DNA of 7,220 bases from CAYOVG01 sp964407285. Lineage in GTDB: Bacteria > Desulfobacterota > Syntrophobacteria > Syntrophobacterales > Syntrophobacteraceae. The position numbers and the translations under genes were made by a program. Shown here one piece after another: positions 1-6,460 of this stretch. The notes under the pieces were generated by a model, which was not told the DNA's origin, did no database searches, and was given only the letters and a program-made list of their open reading frames with translations. The stretch is taken from the NCBI GenBank assembly GCA_964407285.1, contig CAYOVG010000355.1, positions 1 through 7,220 on the forward strand, read 5' to 3'. Position 1 is the stretch's first letter; every line of letters begins with the position of its first letter.

Positions 1-54
1 CAACCCGCAACCCGCAACCCGCAACCCGCAACCCGCAACCCGCAACCCGCAACC
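1..54. repeat. Perfect heptanucleotide tandem array (CAACCCG)
   Basis: Seven complete copies of CAACCCG plus five bases of an eighth, without a mismatch, starting at the first base of the window, so the array probably continues to the left. The complementary strand reads as GGG triplets separated by the four bases TTGC, which meets the usual G-quadruplex rule (four G3 runs, loops of 1-7). It lies outside any recognisable gene, about 260 bases before nrfH. Perfect heptamer arrays are known from other bacteria, for example the STRR repeats of filamentous cyanobacteria. Any role here is unknown; copy number is likely to vary by slippage. Confidence 0.95.
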
Positions 55-314
55 ATTCCAAAGAAAGCGTACAACACGACTGGAGGATATTCAACTGGAA
101 ATGGGGCGGCAAATCACGGGAAGATCCGCGGACCCGAGCGTTTGCACCGGCTACGGCAGATTTCGCGTTACCGGGCTCTTGCGAACTGAATGGAACTGGC
201 TAATTTACATATTACATTTTTGCAACTCGGCTCCCCGGTTCCGTCCAGGGGGGAGCGACTCCCGGAATGCATATACGAACACTCGAACCGAAACGGCGGA
301 AGTGAGGTGATCTG
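55..314 (+). other. Leader region of nrfHA, no gene recognised
   Basis: This stretch separates the heptamer array from nrfH. The reading frame opening at 101 has no recognisable protein character and I do not call it. The region becomes AT-rich around 201-230, where a promoter for nrfHA would be expected. TTGCGA at 179-184 and TAATTT at 201-206, 16 bases apart, are a weak sigma-70 type match. I saw no convincing -24/-12 sigma-54 site and no clear inverted repeat of the CRP/FNR/HcpR kind that regulates nrf genes in relatives. Regulation therefore cannot be read from the sequence. Confidence 0.4.
304..312 (+). promoter_or_regulatory. Extended Shine-Dalgarno site of nrfH
   Basis: GAGGTGATC is a nine-base match to the consensus AAGGAGGTGATC, the complement of the 3' end of 16S rRNA. 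The GAGG core ends seven bases before the ATG at 315. This fixes the nrfH start and predicts efficient initiation. Confidence 0.8.
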
Positions 315-776
315 ATGGGCAAAACCGGTTCGCGACCATTGAAGTTCCTCTCGGTAATCGGGCTGCTTGCGGTTTGCATCGCGACTTTCCTCATGTTGGG
401 CCCCCCGAAGCTTCTTGCGAGATCGGAATCGCCGGCATTTTGCTCATCATGCCACGTCATGGAGGCCCAGTACGAAGCATGGTTCCATGAAGGCGCGCAT
501 CGCCGGATAAAATGCGTCGATTGCCACCTCCCCCACCGGAACATTGCCGCCCACTATGTATGGAAATCCATTGACGGCATGAAGGACGTGGTGGTCTTCT
601 ATTCGGGGCAAGTTCCGGAAACCGTCAGGATATCCGACCGCGGGCAGGAAGTGGTGCAGAAGAACTGCATTCGCTGCCATCAGTCCTTCGTAGAGCGTAT
701 CGATAACGGGAGGCGTTGCTGGAGTTGCCACCGCCGCCTCTCTCATATCAGGAGCGGTTTAATGGAGACGAGATGA
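315..776 (+). CDS. nrfH: NrfH, tetraheme cytochrome c quinol dehydrogenase (NapC/NirT family)
   Basis: Membrane-anchored cytochrome that oxidises menaquinol and passes electrons to NrfA on the outer face of the cytoplasmic membrane. The 153 residues start with a basic N-terminus and one hydrophobic helix (about 11-30), the uncleaved anchor typical of the family. Four c-heme motifs follow: CSSCH at 43-47, CVDCH at 67-71, CIRCH at 118-122 and CWSCH at 135-139. Met49, two residues after the first heme-binding His, fits the CxxCHxM arrangement of NrfH, in which this Met ligates heme 1. Lys84 and Asp91 in a KSIDGMKD stretch match in spacing the Lys and Asp near the quinol pocket of Desulfovibrio vulgaris NrfH. 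Length and motif spacing are normal. The start is supported by a strong Shine-Dalgarno site. The stop overlaps the nrfA start (ATGA at 773-776), indicating translational coupling. A NapC- or NirT-type partner is possible, but the adjacent nrfA makes NrfH clear. Confidence 0.95.
   Translation: MGKTGSRPLKFLSVIGLLAVCIATFLMLGPPKLLARSESPAFCSSCHVMEAQYEAWFHEGAHRRIKCVDCHLPHRNIAAHYVWKSIDGMKDVVVFYSGQVPETVRISDRGQEVVQKNCIRCHQSFVERIDNGRRCWSCHRRLSHIRSGLMETR
764..776 (+). promoter_or_regulatory. Shine-Dalgarno site and ATGA stop/start overlap of nrfH and nrfA
   Basis: GGAGA at 764-768 stands four bases before the ATG at 773, which shares bases with the TGA stop of nrfH at 774-776. This supports 773 as the nrfA start and suggests coupled translation. 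A second in-frame ATG at 836 follows a G-rich run (823-829) at good spacing and would give a shorter signal peptide of 33 residues up to the lipobox Cys. I prefer 773 only moderately. Confidence 0.55.
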
Positions 777-2322
777 TTTCATTACCACCACGGCAACCGG
801 CACGGGAGCCGAAAGCACGCACGGGGGGAAACAGCATGCCGACCACTGGGACGATTCACGAACCGAGAGGCGGAGAGTCCGCCGTATTTTTGCTCATTCT
901 GAGCGCAGCCGTTATTCTGGGAATTGCCGGATGCCAACCTTCAAGACCCGAACCGGTCAAGACCGTCAGCATTCCCGATGGGGAGATCGATCCGGAAATC
1001 TGGGGCAAGGCTTACCCGGACGAGTACAACCTGTGGAAGAAGACCGAAGAACCCGAACCGGCGGGGAAGAGCAAGTACAAGAGGGGTTTCGACGCCGACA
1101 GGCCCACGTACGACAAACTTGCCGAGTACCCCTACATGGCCCTCCTGTTCAGCGGTTGGGGATTCGGCGTCGAGTACAATGAACCGAAGGGGCATGCCCA
1201 TATGGTTCGCGACCAACTCGAGGTGGATTCTTCCCGGCTGAAATCCGGCGGCGTATGCCTCACGTGCAAAACGCCGTACGCCCCGGACCTGGAAAAGCAG
1301 ATGGCGGCCGACTACTACAGGCTCCCGTACAAGGAAGTGCTTGCGAAGATTCCGGAAAAGAACCGAACCCTCGGCGTGGCCTGCATCGACTGCCACGACA
1401 ATAAGGACATGTCCCTGCGGATATCGAGGGAATTCACCCTGGGCGCGGCGCTCAACTCCATGGGAGCCGCCCCGCGGAACCTGTCGCGCCAGGAAATGCG
1501 ATCGGTCGTGTGCGCCCAGTGCCATGTTACCTATAGTATTCCCAAGGATGCGCAGATGCAATCGACGGGTGTTTTCTTCCCCTGGCAGTACGGCAAATGG
1601 GGCAATATCACCGTTGAAGACATTATCAAGAAGATCCGTAGCGACGACTCCCACAAGGAATGGAAGCAGGCGGTAACCGGTTTCAAGCTGGGGTTCATAC
1701 GTCATCCGGAGTTCGAACTATTCTCCAACGAGAGCGTGCACTGGAAGGCGGGGGCCGCATGCGCCGACTGTCATATGCCCTACACCAGGGTGGGAGTGCA
1801 CAAGGTGTCCGACCACCGGGTGATCCTCTCAAGAACGATCTGCGGGCGTGCGGGCAGTGCCACGCCGAAGGCCCGCAGTGGTTGAGGGACCGGGTCATCG
1901 CGATCCAGGACAGGACCGTTTCGCTGATGTTGCGCGCCGGATACGCCACGGCCACCGCGGCCAAGCTCTTCGAGGCGGTCCATAAGGTGAAGCAGGAGGG
2001 CAAACAGATCGACGAGAGCCTCTACAACAAGGCCAAAGATTTCTACGAAGAGGCTTTCTATCGCAGCGTCTTCATCGGAGCGGAGAATTCGGTCGGGTTC
2101 CACAATCCTCCGGAAGCCATGCGCGTCCTGGGAGATTCGATTGCTTTCGCTGTAAAGTCGGAAGCGTTCCTGAGGCAGATCCTGGCGAAGGCCGGTGTGG
2201 ACACCCCCATGCAAGTGGAGCTGGAGATGGCTAAATACCTGGACAATCGGGGTGATAAGAAGATTATGGGAGACCGTTCCATAGAAATCAAGGACCCCAT
2301 GAACCTGCAGGACACATTCTGA
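773..2322 (+). pseudogene. nrfA: NrfA, pentaheme ammonia-forming nitrite reductase, frameshifted between hemes 4 and 5
   Basis: NrfA reduces nitrite to ammonium with six electrons supplied by NrfH. Numbering from the ATG at 773, the first frame holds the active-site motif CLTCK (162-166), whose Lys replaces His and identifies NrfA, then CIDCH (204-208), CAQCH (247-251) and CADCH (330-334). It runs off frame after DHRV (gtg at 1820-1822) and stops at 1883-1885 after 370 residues. The second frame resumes at once with PLKNDLRACGQCH (1825-1863), supplying heme 5, and continues through the C-terminal helices to 2322. One or four bases appear lost after 1822; NrfA relatives have two residues between the V/I and the P, which favours four. 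Repaired length is about 517 residues. Tyr254 and His311 match the catalytic Tyr and His; Arg310 replaces the calcium-ligand Gln. A hydrophobic segment ending IAGC at residue 54 is a lipobox. A later start at 836, also behind a G-rich site, is possible. A sequencing error cannot be excluded. Confidence 0.9.
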
Positions 2323-2356
2323 GCGGAAGCCGGAAAATCCGGAACCTGCAGACCGA

Positions 2357-2393
2357 GGCCGGGGGAGTTGGAATTCCCCCGGCCGGGGTTCTT
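2357..2393 (+). terminator. Probable terminator of nrfHA
   Basis: A perfect 10-bp stem pairs GGCCGGGGGA (2357-2366) with TCCCCCGGCC (2375-2384) around an 8-base loop, starting 35 bases after the nrfA stop. The downstream tract (GGGGTTCTT) is only weakly U-rich. It is therefore an imperfect intrinsic terminator, or a stabilising 3' hairpin of the nrfHA message. Confidence 0.65.
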
Positions 2394-2460
2394 CCGCAAT
2401 TGAACACGTCATGAATCCCCTCCCTTCACGCCGACCCGACCATGCGGTGAAATTCGGCAA

Positions 2461-2488
2461 TTCAATCATCGGATATGTATGTTATAAT
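2461..2488 (+). promoter_or_regulatory. Candidate sigma-70 promoter for the ROK kinase gene
   Basis: A perfect -10 hexamer TATAAT lies at 2483-2488 within a sharply AT-rich patch of otherwise GC-rich DNA. The best -35 at suitable distance, TTCAAT at 2461-2466 (16-base spacer), matches only half of the consensus. Two copies of ATATGTAT (2473-2480 and 2489-2496) flank the -10 box and could be regulator sites. The implied leader before the kinase start would be about 190 bases. Confidence 0.4.
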
Positions 2489-2686
2489 ATATGTATTGTT
2501 TTATCATGCCCGTTCGGAGTTTCTTGCTATTTACCGATGGAGGTCTCCAGTTGCAGCGGAGATCACCGGGCGGTAACCGGAAAACGGCATGCACGCATCC
2601 GGCATCGCGCCACCGGTCCTTACTTGATGTGAGCAGTTCATGTCCGGCGCGGTCTCCAGTCGGTCATAGTCGGAAAAGGAGTGAAG

Positions 2687-3676
2687 ATGGAAAAGAAGAT
2701 GTTCCTGGGAATCGATATAGGCGGAACGCACATGCGTATAGGTCTGGTTGACGAGAATGGAACAATCATCGACCAGCGCAAAGTGGCGACGGAAATTCAC
2801 GCAGGGGCCAGACATACCACGGTGCGTCTCGTCGAGGAGTGCCGGGTCTACATGGATGAAGCCGAACGGAGGGGCGGCAGGGTCGTCGCGGTCGGACTCG
2901 GAGTGGCGGGCAAAATAGATCATATCAGGGGCAGGGTTCTTTTCTCCCCCAATCTCCCCCCGATGGACGGGTATCCTCTGGCCGTGGAGGTCCAGGAGGC
3001 GCTCCATGTCCCGGTAGTGGTGGAAAACGACGCCAATGTATACGGCTTCGGTGAGTACTGGGTGGGAAAAGGCAAGGGAATAGACAACTGGATAGGGCTC
3101 ACCCTGGGTACCGGCGTCGGGGGGTGCCTGATTCTTGACGGACGGCTGTGGCATGGAGACAACCTGGGATTCGCGGGGGAAATCGGGCATATGATCATCG
3201 TTCCGGGCGGCCCCGGGTGCAATTGCGGGCTGCAGGGATGCCTGGAAGCGCACTCGTCCGGCAGCGCGCTGCTGAAGGGCGTGGATGAGGCGATAGCGCG
3301 GGGAGCGCTCACGGGGGGGGACCTTTTCGATCGTTGGAAGGCGGGGGACCTGACCCCTGAGGGGGTTTACGAGTGCGCGAAAGAGGGAGACCCCGTCGCA
3401 AGGCGGCTTTTCGAGCGCATGGGGTGGGCGCTGGGAGTCGGAATCGCGAGCATGTTCAGCATTCTTGGAATACGGCACGCCATAATAGGGGGTGGAGTGA
3501 GCGCCGGCTGGGACCAGTTCATCGGACCGCTGAGGGAGAGCCTGGCGCGGCACAACAGCATGCTGAGCCCCGAGGAGATGGTGGTGGAGCGTAGCGAACT
3601 GGGAGACGACGCCGCCATCTGGGGTGCGGCGCGCATGGCCCTGGAAGCCTGCGAAAAGCGAGGACCACGGTCATGA
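2687..3676 (+). CDS. ROK-family sugar kinase, probably glucokinase-like
   Basis: Cytoplasmic ATP-dependent hexose kinase of the ROK family (glucokinase, fructokinase, N-acetylhexosamine kinases). The 329 residues show the N-terminal phosphate-binding motif DIGGT (10-14), catalytic Asp115 in VENDAN, a second glycine-rich nucleotide motif LGTGVGG (140-146), the sugar-binding EIGH (165-168) and the ROK zinc cluster of His168 with Cys178, Cys180 and Cys185 in CNCGLQGC. There is no N-terminal helix-turn-helix, so this is an enzyme and not a ROK repressor. The ATG at 2687 is preferred because AAGGAG (2676-2681) sits five bases upstream; a GTG at 2681 would overlap that site. The gene stands alone on this strand and converges on moaA, with no sugar transporter or glycosidase nearby. 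Glucose is the default guess for the substrate; the sequence alone does not decide it. No motif is missing. Confidence 0.93.
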   Translation: MEKKMFLGIDIGGTHMRIGLVDENGTIIDQRKVATEIHAGARHTTVRLVEECRVYMDEAERRGGRVVAVGLGVAGKIDHIRGRVLFSPNLPPMDGYPLAVEVQEALHVPVVVENDANVYGFGEYWVGKGKGIDNWIGLTLGTGVGGCLILDGRLWHGDNLGFAGEIGHMIIVPGGPGCNCGLQGCLEAHSSGSALLKGVDEAIARGALTGGDLFDRWKAGDLTPEGVYECAKEGDPVARRLFERMGWALGVGIASMFSILGIRHAIIGGGVSAGWDQFIGPLRESLARHNSMLSPEEMVVERSELGDDAAIWGAARMALEACEKRGPRS

Positions 3677-3709
3677 TTTTTTGCGGCTGTCCTTACTTAC
3701 ACCTCGTTC

Positions 3710-4699
3710 CTACCCTCCGATAGCCGACATGGGACGATGGGCGCACTTCCTGAAGACATCGCTGTTGAGCAGGTGCTTTTCGGGCTTTTGACTCACCGCG
3801 GCCCGGATTGCCGATATGATTTCCTCGTCGGAAGCCCCGCGGCGCAAGAGCGTCAACAGGTCCGTTTCGTCCACGGCAAAAAGGCATGTGCGCAGCCGCC
3901 CGTCGGCGGTCAGGCGCAGCCTGTTGCACGTCGGGCAGAAGTGATTGCTCACCGGGCTGATGATACCGATCTTCCCCAGCGCTTCCGGAAAGGTGTAATG
4001 CCGGGCCGGACCGTTGCTGTTCCTGCTCTGTACGGGGACAAGGGGCCCCATTCGCGACAGCCGCCCCAGTATCTCATCGGCCGACAGGAATTCCCGGTCG
4101 CGGTCGTCGGACTGGAAAGGCATGAGTTCAATGAACCGGACATGGAATGGATACCGGTAGATCAGGCGGGCAAGATCTTCGATTTCGTCGTCGTTGATCC
4201 CGCGGATGGCGACGGCGTTGAGCTTTATCGGATTGAATCCCACTTCCCTGGCCGTTTCAATGCCCCGCCAGACCTCGTGGAAGCAGTCCCTCCGGGTGAT
4301 GCGGGCGTACTTCTCCGGATCGAGGGTGTCCATGCTGATATTCAGACGCTTGACGCCGGCCTCGAAAAGTTCCCCGGCGAATCGTGACAGCAACACGCCG
4401 TTGGTGGTTATGCTGAGACTCTCGAGGCCCGCGAACCGGGAAATGGCTCCGCACAGATCGATAATGCCCCTGCGCACGAGGGGCTCACCGCCCGTTATGC
4501 GTATCTTGCCGATTCCCATCCGGACGGCGATTGCCGCAAGGCGCACGATCTCCTCGTAGGTCAGGATATCCCCGTGGGTGAGCTTGGGCACCCCTTCTTC
4601 CGGCATGCAGTAGACACAGCGCAGGTTACAGCGATCCGTGACGGAAAGCCTCATATAGTCAATTTTGCGTTCATAACGATCGACGGGCGGCGCCTGCAT
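3710..4699 (-). CDS. moaA: MoaA, GTP 3',8-cyclase (radical SAM, molybdenum cofactor synthesis)
   Basis: MoaA converts GTP to 3',8-cyclo-GTP, which MoaC turns into cyclic pyranopterin monophosphate, the first stage of molybdenum cofactor synthesis in the cytoplasm. Numbered from the ATG at 4697-4699, the protein has 329 residues, the same as E. coli MoaA. The radical SAM cluster is CNLRCVYC (Cys24, Cys28, Cys31). The SAM-binding GGEP is at 70-73. The C-terminal 4Fe-4S cluster that binds GTP is Cys255, Cys258 and Cys272 (CPTC, 13 residues, C). The chain ends in the family's conserved Gly-Gly tail (SAIGG). The frame also opens upstream at 4765, adding 22 residues unlike MoaA, and neither start has a strong ribosome site. 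I choose 4699 because the DRYERKIDYMRLSVTDRC sequence then starts near the N-terminus as in homologues. No other moa gene is adjacent. NrfA does not use this cofactor. Confidence 0.95.
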   Translation of the reverse strand: MQAPPVDRYERKIDYMRLSVTDRCNLRCVYCMPEEGVPKLTHGDILTYEEIVRLAAIAVRMGIGKIRITGGEPLVRRGIIDLCGAISRFAGLESLSITTNGVLLSRFAGELFEAGVKRLNISMDTLDPEKYARITRRDCFHEVWRGIETAREVGFNPIKLNAVAIRGINDDEIEDLARLIYRYPFHVRFIELMPFQSDDRDREFLSADEILGRLSRMGPLVPVQSRNSNGPARHYTFPEALGKIGIISPVSNHFCPTCNRLRLTADGRLRTCLFAVDETDLLTLLRRGASDEEIISAIRAAVSQKPEKHLLNSDVFRKCAHRPMSAIGG

Positions 4700-4982
4700 C
4701 GGGTACTTACTCTTATTGAAACCAGTTAAAAGTCCGCTGAAGCATAGAATGCAATTTACCGACATTCGGCTTCTAACCCCGCAGCTTCATTATGTCAAGA
4801 CGTGAATAACAGAACTTCGGGAAGGGTCCCCTCGTGGGGGTTCCCAATCCGGGGTATCGGGGAAGCAGTCTGCCGCGCCGGGCAACAGCGATGGGGTGAA
4901 CGAGGTGGTTTTCAGGCGCGTATGCAGGGTTCGCGTAAGAGTGTAAGAAGCGAGCAGGACGAAGACCTGAAACAGGAATCAT
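4700..4982 (-). other. Spacer between the AI-2E family gene and moaA
   Basis: This 283-base stretch should hold the moaA promoter and possibly a terminator for the permease gene. An imperfect GC-rich hairpin lies at 4819-4845: GGGAA pairs with TTCCC and an inner CCCC with GGGG. No U-run follows on either strand, so its role is unclear. Frames through here look non-coding. I do not recognise a Moco riboswitch, although I could not fold the sequence. Confidence 0.35.
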
Positions 4983-6050
4983 CTAGCTGGAAGACTCGAC
5001 CTGCTTTCCCAGCATGTCTTCGACGTAAAGCTCCTTGATGAGCACCATTGCGACGAGAGCCAAAGGCACTCCCAGAATAAAGCCGGGCAACCCGAAGAGC
5101 AGTCCGAAGGCGAGCACCGCGAGCACTACGACCGCGGGTGGAATCGATACCATTTTTTGCTGTACCAGCGGGGTGACCAGATTGCCTTCGATCTGCTGAA
5201 TGGCGAAGTACAGCAAGGCCACATAGAGGGCCGTGGAGTAGCCCCCTTTCCCCAAGGCAATCAGTATCGCGGGAATAGAGGCAACGATCGGTCCGAAGAA
5301 GGCCACAAAGTCGAGCAGTCCGGCAATCAAGCCCAGCAGCAACGCCAGGGGAACTCCGAGAGCCCACAGGCCCACGGCAGTGGCGACTCCCACGAAGACC
5401 ATTGCAATGAATCTGCCCAGGAGCCACTTCCACAAGGACGCCCCTACCGTATGCAAGGCCTCGCGTACTCTTTCGGATTTCCCTTTCGGAACCAGGGCAA
5501 CGATGCCGTTGAGATAGAGCTTTGGATTGAAGCCGAAGAAGATCCCCGTAAAAAGAATTACGAACAGGCTGGTCAAAGCATTGAGGACGGCAGAGGTAAA
5601 CCCTGTTATTTTTGAAATAGCGTCAAGACCCTGGGGAAGGACTTTCGCCTTTGAAGCGCTCATGTATTGGACAATGTATTGCCCCCACGCGTACTCGCGA
5701 AGCCGGCTTTTGAGCGTGTCGACCGATTGTGGCAGTTCCTGCGTGAATTGGCCGAACTGCTCCGCAATTCGAGGACCGGAGAACCATGCAAACGCTCCGA
5801 TAACCAGGAGAACTACAGCAAGGACAACCGCAAAAGCCCATTTTATCGTAAGAGGAGAGCGCTCTGCGAGATAGCCGGCCAGGCCGCGCAGGAATACGGC
5901 AATGAGAACACCTGCAAACGCAAGGAGAAGAACATCGGCTATTCTCCACAGAAAGAGCGCAACGGCAAGAATAGCGATGAACAGCAGCGCTCTGCGCGCA
6001 AAGTTTCCGGACACTCCTCTCTCACCAGCGTCAACGTAGTGATCGGCCAT
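4983..6050 (-). CDS. AI-2E/PerM family membrane protein (UPF0118)
   Basis: Polytopic inner-membrane protein of 355 residues, within the normal family size. Hydrophobic segments lie at about 20-37, 39-57 and 72-92. A soluble amphipathic stretch (about 93-145) follows, as is typical of the family, and then a C-terminal block of further membrane segments from about 148 to 340, including the glycine/proline-rich motif around FGLLFGLPGFILGVPLALVA. The family is named after TqsA, linked to autoinducer-2 export in E. coli. Other members act as sodium/proton antiporters or are uncharacterised, so the substrate cannot be assigned. The inner ATG (6048-6050) is chosen because AGGAG (6057-6061 on the + strand) lies six bases upstream; the ATG six bases earlier would abut that site. 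It lies upstream of moaA on the same strand, but 283 bases of spacer argue against a tight operon. Confidence 0.9.
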   Translation of the reverse strand: MADHYVDAGERGVSGNFARRALLFIAILAVALFLWRIADVLLLAFAGVLIAVFLRGLAGYLAERSPLTIKWAFAVVLAVVLLVIGAFAWFSGPRIAEQFGQFTQELPQSVDTLKSRLREYAWGQYIVQYMSASKAKVLPQGLDAISKITGFTSAVLNALTSLFVILFTGIFFGFNPKLYLNGIVALVPKGKSERVREALHTVGASLWKWLLGRFIAMVFVGVATAVGLWALGVPLALLLGLIAGLLDFVAFFGPIVASIPAILIALGKGGYSTALYVALLYFAIQQIEGNLVTPLVQQKMVSIPPAVVVLAVLAFGLLFGLPGFILGVPLALVAMVLIKELYVEDMLGKQVESSS

Positions 6051-6331
6051 CTTCATCTCCTGTTTTCCTGTTGTTCATTTCCGCACGGACCGGCTTTTAT
6101 CTGGATATGTAATTCACGATAATGAGGATTCAGCTCTGGAGGAACTGGGGCGGAAGTGTATTTATGCGGTAAGTAATTCGTATAGAGCACCCGGCTTTTG
6201 CTGACGGATACTCCCAATCAATGGTGGATGAATCCACCATTAACGAGCAGACTTCCCGGACGGTTACCGGTGCGCGAATATTCGGCCCAAATCTGTGAAG
6301 TTCGGCAGGGCTTTTGCGGGTAGGCCCACAG
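6051..6331. other. Upstream region of the AI-2E family gene
   Basis: No coding region is recognisable. The first bases carry the ribosome site of the permease gene (AGGAG on the minus strand). An AT-rich stretch at about 6095-6125 is the likely promoter area, but I could not pick convincing -35 and -10 boxes. The palindrome at 6220-6241 is the only strong structure. Confidence 0.4.
6220..6241. repeat. 22-bp palindrome, possible operator
   Basis: Perfect 10-bp arms, AATGGTGGAT (6220-6229) and ATCCACCATT (6232-6241), flank two bases. The arms pair with no mismatch and no U-run follows on either strand, so a dimeric regulator site fits better than a terminator. It lies about 170 bases upstream of the AI-2E family gene. 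No regulator gene is in view. Confidence 0.6.
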
Positions 6332-6445
6332 TACTACTGTGTCACAAGATTTGCGAAGTGGCTCAGGTCAACGGTTCAGATTCGAGCATGCCAGAAAACA
6401 GACTGAGCGCCGCCAAGGTTTCCCAAGCTTTATGACACAGTAGTA
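6332..6445. mobile_element. MITE-like element with 26-nt terminal inverted repeats
   Basis: Two inverted ends bound a 114-bp segment. The outer 13 bases, TACTACTGTGTCA at 6332-6344 and its exact complement at 6433-6445, are perfect. Extended to 26 nt (6332-6357 against 6420-6445) the ends still match at 21 positions, which is more than a simple hairpin needs. The interior (62 bases) has no coding capacity. If the outermost TA on each side is a target duplication, the element would be mobilised by a transposase with TA specificity (IS630/Tc1-mariner type); otherwise no duplication is visible. It ends 15 bases from the stop of the decayed gene on its right. The family assignment is inference, and no transposase is present. 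Confidence 0.6.
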
Positions 6446-6460
6446 TTAGAAGAGTATTGG

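Larger units (their letters stand above)
2323..2686 (+). other. Spacer between nrfA and the ROK kinase, no gene recognised
   Basis: This 364-base stretch holds the nrfHA terminator hairpin, an AT-rich promoter-like patch at about 2461-2500, and a roughly 190-base leader before the kinase. The frames opening at 2411 and 2491 give proteins with no recognisable character and are not called. GGTCTCCAGT occurs twice in the leader (2542-2551 and 2651-2660). AACCTGCAG occurs at the end of nrfA and again at 2343-2351. I recognise no riboswitch or small RNA here. Confidence 0.5.

Noticed and set aside
101..310. 69-codon open frame upstream of nrfH
   Set aside because: No recognisable protein character, poor spacing to the nearest ribosome-like site, and it runs into the nrfH ribosome site.
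941..1705. 254-codon open frame on the minus strand opposite nrfA
   Set aside because: A shadow of nrfA: the + strand carries the ordered heme motifs, while this frame shows no domain.
2411..2751. Two overlapping small open frames between nrfA and the kinase
   Set aside because: Low-complexity, Arg/Ser/Cys-rich translations without ribosome sites; one runs over the kinase start.
2531..3553. 340-codon open frame on the minus strand opposite the ROK kinase
   Set aside because: Long only because of GC-rich coding on the other strand. It covers the kinase motifs in antisense and extends into the non-coding leader.
3661..3709. Possible terminator between the converging kinase and moaA genes (GACC/GGTC then a T run)
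   Set aside because: The stem is only four base pairs and overlaps the kinase stop. The run of six T at 3677-3682 is suggestive but not enough.
4819..4845. Hairpin downstream of the AI-2E family gene as an intrinsic terminator
   Set aside because: The stem is interrupted, no U-run follows, and it lies about 140 bases past the stop; kept only as a note in the spacer entry.
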